Source: Alphaproteobacteria bacterium
GTDB taxonomy: Bacteria > Pseudomonadota > Alphaproteobacteria > Rhodobacterales > Rhodobacteraceae
DNA: 6,544 nucleotides
Assembly: GCA_003695135.1 (NCBI GenBank)
Contig: RFIR01000479.1
Span: 1-6,544, forward strand
Direction of reading: 5' to 3'
Shown here: positions 1 through 6,544 of the stretch, in pieces
How positions within the stretch are numbered: the stretch's first letter is position 1
Layout: every line of letters starts with the position of its first letter
The notes under the pieces: model-generated
Databases searched by the model: none
Seen by the model: only the letters and a program-made list of their open reading frames with translations
What the model was told of the DNA's origin: nothing
Program-made: the position numbers and the translations under genes

Positions 1-406
1 AGAGCCCTTCGGGCGGCGGGCCGCTTTGCCAGAACACGTCGATCGGAATGCCGCCGCGCGGGTACCAGTAGCCGCCGACCCGGATCCATTTCGGTTCGAC
101 GGCCTGAACGATCCGCTGACCGATCTCCACCGTGCAGTCCTCGTGGAACGCCCCGTGATTGCGAAACGAGGCCAGAAACAGCTTGAGCGATTTCGATTCG
201 ACCAGCCAGTCGCCGGGCACGTAGTCGATGACGATATGGGCGAAATCGGGCTGGCCGGTCACCGGGCAGAGCGAGGTGAATTCGGGGCAGGTGAAGCGGG
301 CGACGAACAGCGCGCCGCGCTTGGGGTTCTCCACCGGATCGAGCACCGCCTCGGCCGGGCTCGCCGGCATCGGGGCCGATTTGCCCAGCAATGCCGGATC
401 CTTCAT
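1..406 (-). CDS. queF: NADPH-dependent 7-cyano-7-deazaguanine reductase QueF (3' end cut by window edge)
   Basis: QueF reduces the nitrile of preQ0 to the aminomethyl group of preQ1 with two NADPH, the committing step of queuosine synthesis for tRNA position 34; it acts in the cytosol. The 135 visible residues carry the family's landmarks. The catalytic Cys47 sits in FTSLCPVTGQPDF (residues 43-55), with the partner Asp54. The QueF signature ESKSLK is at 70-75. FHEDC at 87-91 contains the substrate-binding His/Glu pair. RVGGYWYPRGGIPIDVF spans 109-125. This is the short unimodular type (usually about 150-165 residues), so probably only the last 15-30 residues are missing. The ATG at 406 is the only ATG or GTG in frame after the upstream TAA at 473-475. 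The sequence before it (TCGGGCG) is a poor ribosome binding site, but a 21-codon frame ends across the start as ATGA, suggesting coupling. Function is very likely; the coupling is inference. Confidence 0.96.
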   Translation of the reverse strand, partial: MKDPALLGKSAPMPASPAEAVLDPVENPKRGALFVARFTCPEFTSLCPVTGQPDFAHIVIDYVPGDWLVESKSLKLFLASFRNHGAFHEDCTVEIGQRIVQAVEPKWIRVGGYWYPRGGIPIDVFWQSGPPPEGL

Positions 407-468
407 CGCCCGACATCCGCAACCGGAGGCGCGCGGAACGGGCAGTCCCGGCAGAATGCGCGAGCCAT
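403..468 (-). CDS. candidate 21-residue CxxC mini-ORF overlapping the queF start (ATGA)
   Basis: An ATG at 468 opens a 21-codon frame that reads MARAFCRDCP, then FRAPPVADVGR, and ends at a TGA sharing two bases with the queF ATG. It has a Cys-x-x-Cys pair (residues 6 and 9) followed by a Pro-Pro pair (14-15). A strong purine tract, AGGGAGG (481-487), lies inside the end of the upstream gene, but its 12-base distance from the ATG is longer than ideal. QueF's own start has almost no binding site, so a short translated leader that delivers ribosomes to queF would make sense. Alternatives are chance, or a relict: from memory, the DinB polymerases of Rhodobacterales often begin with a similar Cys-Arg-Asp-Cys zinc knuckle. 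No function can be assigned. Confidence 0.3.
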   Translation of the reverse strand: MARAFCRDCPFRAPPVADVGR

Positions 469-472
469 GTCG

Positions 473-946
473 TTACTTCGCCTCCCTGAAGGTGACCTGA
501 TGAGCCCAGTTCGCGCCGTCGCTGAGGGTCAGGCTGTCGAAATTCATCATGTAGAGCACGTCATAGAAGGTGACGTCCTCCGACAGCCCGGCGCGGCGGA
601 AATAGGGCGTGTCGCGGATCTGCGAGGTCAGGAGCGCCATATAGGCCCGCGCGCGGAAATGGGTGCGGAACACATTGTCGTCGAGCGCGACGATGATCAG
701 CTTTTCCGCCGCCGCCCCCTTGGTGAAAACGGCCACCCGCGCGAATCCCTGTTCGATCTGGCGGCGGTTGAGTGCGATGGCGAGCTCGATGCGTTCCTGG
801 CGCGTGGCTTCGCGCGGCCCCAGCGCGCGGTCGAACACCTCGCGCGAGGTGATCTTGGGATAGTAGTAGCCCTCCTGCCGCTCCTCGGCCGAGGTTTGAA
901 GGGCAGGCAGGGCAAGCGCGATCACGAGCAGGGCAAGGCGCAGCAT
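473..946 (-). CDS. small exported protein of unknown function
   Basis: This is a 157-residue protein with a clear Sec-type signal: MLRLALLVIALALPA at the N-terminus with a hydrophobic core at about residues 3-16, and a probable cleavage after TSA at residue 20. The mature part is about 137 residues, rich in aromatic and charged residues. Distinctive stretches are GYYYPKITSREVFDR (26-40), EKLIIVALDDNVFRTHFRAR (81-100) and LSDGANWAHQVTF (141-153). It has no cysteine and no further membrane segment, so it should be a soluble periplasmic protein. I recall similar proteins in Rhodobacterales sometimes labelled molybdopterin-guanine dinucleotide biosynthesis protein A, but I see no MobA nucleotide-binding motif and the export signal argues against that name. 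An in-frame ATG at 976 would add ten residues; the ATG at 946 is preferred because GGGAGGAGA lies five bases upstream and the signal peptide then starts correctly. It lies 78 bases after fhs. Existence of the gene is well supported; function is unknown. Confidence 0.85.
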   Translation of the reverse strand: MLRLALLVIALALPALQTSAEERQEGYYYPKITSREVFDRALGPREATRQERIELAIALNRRQIEQGFARVAVFTKGAAAEKLIIVALDDNVFRTHFRARAYMALLTSQIRDTPYFRRAGLSEDVTFYDVLYMMNFDSLTLSDGANWAHQVTFREAK

Positions 947-951
947 GGCGG

Positions 952-960
952 TCTCCTCCC
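952..960 (-). promoter_or_regulatory. ribosome binding site that fixes the start of the exported protein
   Basis: GGGAGGAGA on the minus strand ends five bases before the ATG at 946. No comparable site precedes the in-frame ATG at 976, so this decides the start and gives a normal signal peptide. Confidence 0.8.
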
Positions 961-1024
961 GATAAGGCCCTGCCATTGTGGCATCGCGCGCGCCGGGGCG
1001 AAAGCGGCGAACCGCGCCAGTGCC

Positions 1025-2698
1025 TCAGAACAGCCCGTCGATCTGCCCGGCCTCGTTGATATGGATCGCCTCGGCCGCCGGCACGCGCGGCAGGCCGGGC
1101 ATGGTCATGATCTCGCCGCAGATCGCCACCACGAAGCCGGCCCCGGCGCTGAGCCGGACCTCGCGGATCGGCACGCTGTGCCCGGTGGGAGCGCCGCGCA
1201 GATTGGGATCGGTCGAGAAGGAATACTGGGTCTTGGCCATGCACACCGGCAGATGGCCGAAGCCGGCCGCCTCCCAGTCGCGCAGCTGGTCGCGGATCTT
1301 CTTGTCGGCCAGCACCTCGTCGGCGCGGTAGATCTCGCGCGCCACCATCTCGATCTTCTCAAACAGCCCCAGATCGTCGCGATAGAGCGGCGCGAACTGG
1401 GCCTGACCGCTGTCGGCGATCTCGACCACGCGCCGGGCGAGATCGAGCGCCCCGGCCGAGCCGTTGGCCCAGTGCGTGCACAGCACCGCCTCGGACCCGT
1501 GGCTGGCGACATAGTCCTTCACCGCCGCGACCTCGGCATCGGTATCGGTGACGAAATGGTTGATCGCCACCACCGCCGGCACGCCGAACTTCTTCACATT
1601 GGCGATATGCCGGCCGAGATTGGCGCAGCCCTTCTCGACCGCGGCAATGTTCTCGGTGCCGAGATCGGCGCGCGCCACCCCGCCATTGTGCTTGAGCGCG
1701 CGGATGGTGGCGACGATGACCACCGCGTCGGGCGACAGGCCGGCCTTGCGGCACTTGATGTCGAAGAACTTCTCCGCCCCCAGATCGGCGCCGAATCCGG
1801 CCTCGGTCACCACATAGTCGGCGATCTTCAGCGCGGTGCGGGTGGCGACCACCGAATTGCAGCCATGGGCGATGTTGGCGAACGGCCCGCCATGGATGAA
1901 GGCGGGGTTGTTTTCCAGCGTCTGCACCAGATTGGGCTGCATGGCCTGCTGCAAGAGCACCGTCATCGCCCCGTCGGCCTTGATGTCGCGGCAGGTGACG
2001 GCAGAGCGGTCGCGGCGATAGCCGATGATGATGTCGCCCAGCCGCCGCTGCAGATCCTCCAGGTCACTGGCGAGGCAGAGGATCGCCATGACCTCGGAGG
2101 CCACGGTGATGTCGAAACCCGCCTCGCGCGGGAAGCCGTTGGCGACACCGCCAAGGCTGGTCACGATCTGGCGAAGTGCGCGGTCGTTCATGTCCAGCAC
2201 CCGCCGCCAGCTGACCCGCCGGGTGTCGATCGCGGCCTCGTTGCCCCAGTAGATGTGGTTGTCGATCATTGCCGACAGCAGATTGTGCGCCGAGGTGATC
2301 GCGTGGAAATCGCCGGTGAAGTGGAGGTTGATGTCCTCCATCGGCACCACCTGCGCATGGCCGCCGCCGGCCGCGCCGCCCTTCATGCCGAAGCAGGGGC
2401 CGAGCGAAGGCTCGCGCAGGCAGATCGTGGCCTTCTTGCCCAGCGCGTTCAGCCCGTCGCCGAGGCCCACGGTGGTGGTGGTCTTGCCCTCGCCCGCCGG
2501 CGTCGGGTTGATCGCGGTGACCAGGATCAGCTTGCCGTCGGGCCGGTCCTTCTGCGCGGCGATGAACTCGGCCGAGACCTTGGCCTTGTCGTGCCCGAAG
2601 GGCAGAAGCGCCTCGGAGGGGATGCCAAGCTTCGCGCCGATCTCCTGAATGGGCAGCTTGTGCGCCTCGCGCGCGATTTCGATGTCGGTCTTGGCCAT
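1025..2698 (-). CDS. fhs: formate--tetrahydrofolate ligase (10-formyl-THF synthetase)
   Basis: This cytosolic enzyme joins formate to tetrahydrofolate with ATP, giving 10-formyl-THF for purines, initiator fMet-tRNA and one-carbon exchange. All 557 residues are present, the usual length. The P-loop-like nucleotide site INPTPAGEGKTTTT is at residues 63-76. The first family signature, MKGGAAGGGHAQVVPMEDIN, runs 105-124 and continues into LHFTGDFHAI. The second signature, VATIRALKHNGG, is at 329-340. The C-terminus keeps the typical MTMPGLPRVPAAEAI (531-545). The start fits the family (MAKTDIEIAREAHKLPI) and has AAGGAAG nine bases upstream (2708-2714). The gap to the tam gene upstream is 142 bases, so fhs may have its own promoter, though I find no convincing -35/-10 pair. 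I see no internal stop, frameshift or missing key residue. Confidence 0.98.
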   Translation of the reverse strand: MAKTDIEIAREAHKLPIQEIGAKLGIPSEALLPFGHDKAKVSAEFIAAQKDRPDGKLILVTAINPTPAGEGKTTTTVGLGDGLNALGKKATICLREPSLGPCFGMKGGAAGGGHAQVVPMEDINLHFTGDFHAITSAHNLLSAMIDNHIYWGNEAAIDTRRVSWRRVLDMNDRALRQIVTSLGGVANGFPREAGFDITVASEVMAILCLASDLEDLQRRLGDIIIGYRRDRSAVTCRDIKADGAMTVLLQQAMQPNLVQTLENNPAFIHGGPFANIAHGCNSVVATRTALKIADYVVTEAGFGADLGAEKFFDIKCRKAGLSPDAVVIVATIRALKHNGGVARADLGTENIAAVEKGCANLGRHIANVKKFGVPAVVAINHFVTDTDAEVAAVKDYVASHGSEAVLCTHWANGSAGALDLARRVVEIADSGQAQFAPLYRDDLGLFEKIEMVAREIYRADEVLADKKIRDQLRDWEAAGFGHLPVCMAKTQYSFSTDPNLRGAPTGHSVPIREVRLSAGAGFVVAICGEIMTMPGLPRVPAAEAIHINEAGQIDGLF

Positions 2699-2795
2699 GA
2701 CGGGCAGCTTCCTTGCGGCGGTGATCGGATGATGACGAAAGGACGGGTCCGCCGCCGGTTCTGCCGCACGGCATGGGAGGGGACACGGCGATTTG

Positions 2796-2831
2796 CGACC
2801 CTTTGCAGGTCGTTTTCGCCCGGGTTCCGGG
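2796..2831. other. two adjacent small hairpins in the tam-fhs gap
   Basis: The 142 bases between the tam stop and the fhs ATG hold two inverted repeats. One is CCCGG/CCGGG with a three-base loop (2819-2823 and 2827-2831). The other is CGACC/GGTCG with a seven-base loop (2796-2800 and 2808-2812). Read on the minus strand they come 10 and 29 bases after the tam stop but have no U-run, so an intrinsic terminator for tam is only possible. Read on the plus strand, the second is followed by TTTT, although no plus-strand gene is near. The minus strand of the second also has GCAAA twice (2802-2806 and 2792-2796), ten bases apart, an operator-like spacing. The role is undecided. Confidence 0.35.
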
Positions 2832-2840
2832 GGGCCTCGC

Positions 2841-3626
2841 TCAGCCGGTCCGCTGCAGGACGATGAAGAGCCGCCTGAAGGGATAGATCACCCCGCCCTC
2901 GGCATCGGGCGGATAGGCCTGGCCCAGAACCTCGTCATAGGCCGCCCAGAATGCCACCGTTTCGGCCGCATCGAGCTGCTGCAGGAAGGGGCGCGCCGCG
3001 GTCGATGCGGTGAAGTGGCGAACCGGATGCCCGTCCTCGGCCGGCGGCAGGATCTGCAGATATTCCGTCTCCCAGATGTCGAGCGTGCCCAGCCCGGCGA
3101 GCAGGCGCGCATACTCGCCCGGTGCGGCCACCGGCACCTTGTAGCGGTCCTGCGCAAATCGGTCGGGAAACAGCGACTGCGCGGTCTGGCGCAAGAGCAT
3201 CAGCGCGGGGGCGGCGAACTGGCGCGGCATCTGAACGGCCAGAACGCCGCCCGGCGCCAGCATCGCGACCAGCCGCGGAAAGAGGCGCGGATGGTCGGGC
3301 AGCCAGTGCAGCGCGGCGTTGGAGAAGATCAGCGCAGGCGGCGCCTCGGGCTGCCAGTCGGCGATGTCCTGCAGCACCAGCCGGTCATAGAAGCCGGTGC
3401 GCTCGGCCTCCTCCAGCATCACCGGCGAATTGTCGATGGCGCTCAGCACCCGGTCGGGGAAGCGCGCGCGCAGCGCCGCGGCGACCTGTCCCGATCCGGC
3501 GCCGAGATCGGCGATCCCGCCCGGGCCGGGGTCGGGGATGCGCGCGATCAGATCGAGCGCGGGGCGCAGCCGCTGGTCACGGAACCGGTGATAGGCCTGC
3601 GGATCCCATGCCGCCGCGTGCGCCAT
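2841..3626 (-). CDS. tam: trans-aconitate 2-methyltransferase homologue
   Basis: Tam transfers a methyl group from S-adenosylmethionine to trans-aconitate, a spontaneous isomer of cis-aconitate that inhibits aconitase; it is cytosolic. The 261-residue protein is a class I Rossmann methyltransferase. Motif I is IADLGAGSGQ (38-47), the acidic residue ending strand 2 is Asp65 in AIDNSPVM, and the adenine-side acidic motif is LQDIADWQP (85-93). NAALHWLPDH (103-112) and GGVLAVQMP (126-134) match the E. coli Tam pattern (NASLQWLPDH, GVLAVQMP) as I recall it, and the C-terminal FRRLFIVLQR resembles FPRLFIVARR. The start is set at the ATG at 3626, giving the expected MAHAAAWDPQAYHRF; the open frame continues upstream through the ftsH end, but that extension is unlike the family. 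Seven bases separate the ftsH stop from this ATG and there is no visible Shine-Dalgarno, so translation probably relies on ribosomes finishing ftsH. The true substrate could be a related small acid. Confidence 0.9.
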   Translation of the reverse strand: MAHAAAWDPQAYHRFRDQRLRPALDLIARIPDPGPGGIADLGAGSGQVAAALRARFPDRVLSAIDNSPVMLEEAERTGFYDRLVLQDIADWQPEAPPALIFSNAALHWLPDHPRLFPRLVAMLAPGGVLAVQMPRQFAAPALMLLRQTAQSLFPDRFAQDRYKVPVAAPGEYARLLAGLGTLDIWETEYLQILPPAEDGHPVRHFTASTAARPFLQQLDAAETVAFWAAYDEVLGQAYPPDAEGGVIYPFRRLFIVLQRTG

Positions 3627-3633
3627 GCCGGGT

Positions 3634-5550
<1,917 letters not shown>

Positions 5551-5551
5551 G

Positions 5552-5587
5552 CACGCCTCCCAATCTTTCCTTTGGGCGTGGCAAAGG
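5552..5587 (-). promoter_or_regulatory. candidate H-type RNA pseudoknot over the ftsH ribosome binding site
   Basis: On the minus strand CCTTTG (5587-5582) pairs perfectly with CAAAGG (5574-5569), leaving the seven-base loop CCACGCC (5581-5575). Six of those loop bases, CACGCC (5580-5575), are fully complementary to GGCGTG (5557-5552), which overlaps the end of the ftsH Shine-Dalgarno (GGGAGG, 5561-5556) and stops two bases before the TTG start. Geometry is that of a classic H-type pseudoknot: loop 1 of one base, no base between the stems, and an 11-base A-containing loop 3 (5568-5558). Folding would block ribosome access. I do not recognise it as a known riboswitch. Two six-base pairings in GC-rich DNA can arise by chance. 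Confidence 0.4.
5556..5561 (-). promoter_or_regulatory. ribosome binding site that fixes the TTG start of ftsH
   Basis: GGGAGG on the minus strand lies five bases before TTG (5550-5548). It is the only strong site in the 81-base gap, and it places the first transmembrane segment at the expected distance from the N-terminus. Confidence 0.8.
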
Positions 5588-5607
5588 CCGCCCTGCCCGA
5601 TAGCGTC

Positions 5608-5635
5608 TACATATGCGCCGGATGCGTGGTTTCAA
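5608..5635 (-). promoter_or_regulatory. possible ftsH promoter overlapping the tilS stop codon
   Basis: TTGAAA (5635-5630, five of six matches to TTGACA) overlaps the tilS TGA and is followed after 16 bases by TATGTA (5613-5608), a weak -10. The same stretch can be read as a heat-shock element, GTTGAAA, then 12 bases, then CGCATAT, similar to the E. coli sigma-32 pattern CTTGAAA...CCCCATNT. A start near 5600 would give a leader of about 50 bases made largely of the candidate pseudoknot. ftsH is a heat-shock gene in E. coli. The call rests on motif resemblance only. Confidence 0.3.
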
Positions 5636-6544
5636 CGTGGCGAAAACACCCACCGTCGCCGCCGGTCGGCCAGCTCGAATTCCGCCGACCATCCGTTCGC
5701 CAGCCCCGCCGCGGGGGCGGCGATCAATTCCGCACCATACCGCAATGCCGGGGTCGTGGCCAGCACCTCGGCCGGGGCAGGGGGGCGGCGCTGCTCCAGG
5801 CTGGCCGCGCCCTGCAGGCCGAGCGGGCCGATGGTCAGGCCGGGCGCGATGTCGGACAGGCTGCGCAGCCGCCAGCGGCGATCCCACAGCGCCCCGTTTG
5901 CCGCCGGGATGACCTCGGTGCAGCGCGCAGGTTCCCGGCGCAGGATCACCAGTGCGCCGCGCCGGCGGATGATGCAGCCGTGCAGCGAGGTTCCGCCTTC
6001 GGCCCCGCTGGTCAGCCGCGCCGCCAGCCGTTCCACCGCATCGAGACGCGGCGGATAGGCGGCGCCACCGACCGCGGCCAGAAGATCGGCGAGGAACTGG
6101 CTGGCGATGGCCTCCGGCGCCCTGGCAAGGGCTTCGGCGTCAAACCGCGCCTCGCCGAAGCGGGTGATTTCGAGAATGTCGTGGGCCAGCGCGCGTTCGG
6201 TGGCATCGAGCACCTCGCGCGCCGCGCGCATGTGCCGGGCGGTCTGGGCCAGCCGCTCCGCGCTCAGCCCCAACGGCGCCAGCGTCTCCAGCATCTGCCG
6301 CGCCTTGACCCGGTCGAAGGCGGGATCGTCGTTGGAAGGATCCTCGATCCAGTCCCAGCCGCGGGCGCGCAGGAAATCGCGCAGCGCGGAACGGCGTTCG
6401 TGCAGCAGCGGGCGCAGCCAGACCAGATCGGCCTGGGGCGCGATCTCGCTCATCGCCCCCAGACCGGCAACGCCAGAGCCGCGCGCCAGCCGCATCAGGA
6501 AGGTCTCGGCCTGATCGTCGGCGGTATGGCCGGTGGCCACCGCC
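5632..6544 (-). CDS. tilS: tRNA(Ile)-lysidine synthetase TilS (5' end cut by window edge)
   Basis: TilS attaches lysine to cytidine 34 of the CAU-anticodon tRNA-Ile, using ATP, which switches its reading from AUG to AUA and its charging from Met to Ile; it is essential and cytosolic. The 303 complete visible codons begin within the N-type ATP pyrophosphatase domain: GHTADDQAETFLMRLARGSG (residues 5-24 of the visible part), GVAGLGAM (24-31), RPLL (44-47) and WIEDPSNDDPAFDRVKAR (65-82), all typical of TilS. The SGGxDS ATP-binding motif must lie outside the window, so about a hundred or more residues are missing. The rest is the middle helical region and a C-terminal domain with no motif I can name, ending RRRRWVFSPR. 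The GTG at 6540 is an internal valine codon, not a start. In related bacteria tilS commonly sits next to ftsH, as here. Confidence 0.95.
   Translation of the reverse strand, partial: AVATGHTADDQAETFLMRLARGSGVAGLGAMSEIAPQADLVWLRPLLHERRSALRDFLRARGWDWIEDPSNDDPAFDRVKARQMLETLAPLGLSAERLAQTARHMRAAREVLDATERALAHDILEITRFGEARFDAEALARAPEAIASQFLADLLAAVGGAAYPPRLDAVERLAARLTSGAEGGTSLHGCIIRRRGALVILRREPARCTEVIPAANGALWDRRWRLRSLSDIAPGLTIGPLGLQGAASLEQRRPPAPAEVLATTPALRYGAELIAAPAAGLANGWSAEFELADRRRRWVFSPR

Noticed and set aside
947..1024. Terminator or promoter in the gap between fhs and the exported protein gene
   Set aside because: The GC-rich repeats there form no convincing stem with a U-run, and no -35/-10 pair stands out; only the ribosome binding site is supported.
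561..1244. A 227-codon minus-strand frame across the end of fhs and the exported protein gene
   Set aside because: It overlaps both genes in another frame; its translation is Arg/Gly/Ala-rich without a domain and it has no ribosome binding site that would explain it.
26..2866. A 946-codon open frame on the plus strand, antisense to queF, the exported protein gene and fhs
   Set aside because: It mirrors the codon bias of GC-rich minus-strand genes that are unmistakably real. Its translation is rich in Arg, Gly, Asp and His with no recognisable domain, and it spans three unrelated genes and their gaps.
5552..5587. Assignment of the ftsH leader fold to the preQ1-I or SAM-II riboswitch class
   Set aside because: Both classes are small pseudoknots over ribosome binding sites, and queF and a SAM-dependent enzyme lie nearby, but I cannot match the conserved bases of either class, and ftsH is not a usual target.

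Overview
The window is GC-rich chromosomal DNA (roughly two thirds G+C by eye), and every supported gene lies on the minus strand. Gene content, protein sequences and the order tilS then ftsH point to an alphaproteobacterium, most likely of the Rhodobacterales (Rhodobacteraceae/Paracoccaceae). That assignment comes from recognising the proteins, not from a database search.

In transcription order (right to left) the layout is as follows. A 5'-truncated tilS (tRNA-Ile lysidine synthetase) runs off the right edge. An 81-base gap follows, holding a candidate promoter and a compact RNA fold over the ribosome binding site of ftsH. Next is a complete ftsH (membrane AAA+ zinc protease) starting at TTG. 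Seven bases after its stop comes a trans-aconitate 2-methyltransferase homologue (tam). A 142-base gap with two small hairpins separates tam from fhs (formate--tetrahydrofolate ligase). Seventy-eight bases further is a small exported protein of unknown function. The left edge holds queF (preQ0 reductase), which lacks only its last residues. A 21-codon reading frame with a CxxC motif lies between the exported-protein gene and queF and overlaps the queF start codon as ATGA.

Most of the genes are housekeeping. TilS and QueF modify tRNA (lysidine at position 34 of the AUA-reading tRNA-Ile; the queuosine pathway). FtsH performs membrane-protein quality control. Fhs charges folate with formate. Tam uses S-adenosylmethionine to detoxify trans-aconitate. 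One-carbon metabolism loosely links Fhs to the SAM-dependent Tam, but nothing shows that the genes form one functional unit beyond shared orientation and short gaps.

I see no mobile element, CRISPR array, RNA gene, phage gene or defence system, and no gap longer than 142 bases. The points worth a second look are small and regulatory: the possible H-type pseudoknot and forced TTG start at ftsH, the mini-ORF coupled to queF, the uncharacterised exported protein, and the hairpins in the tam-fhs gap.
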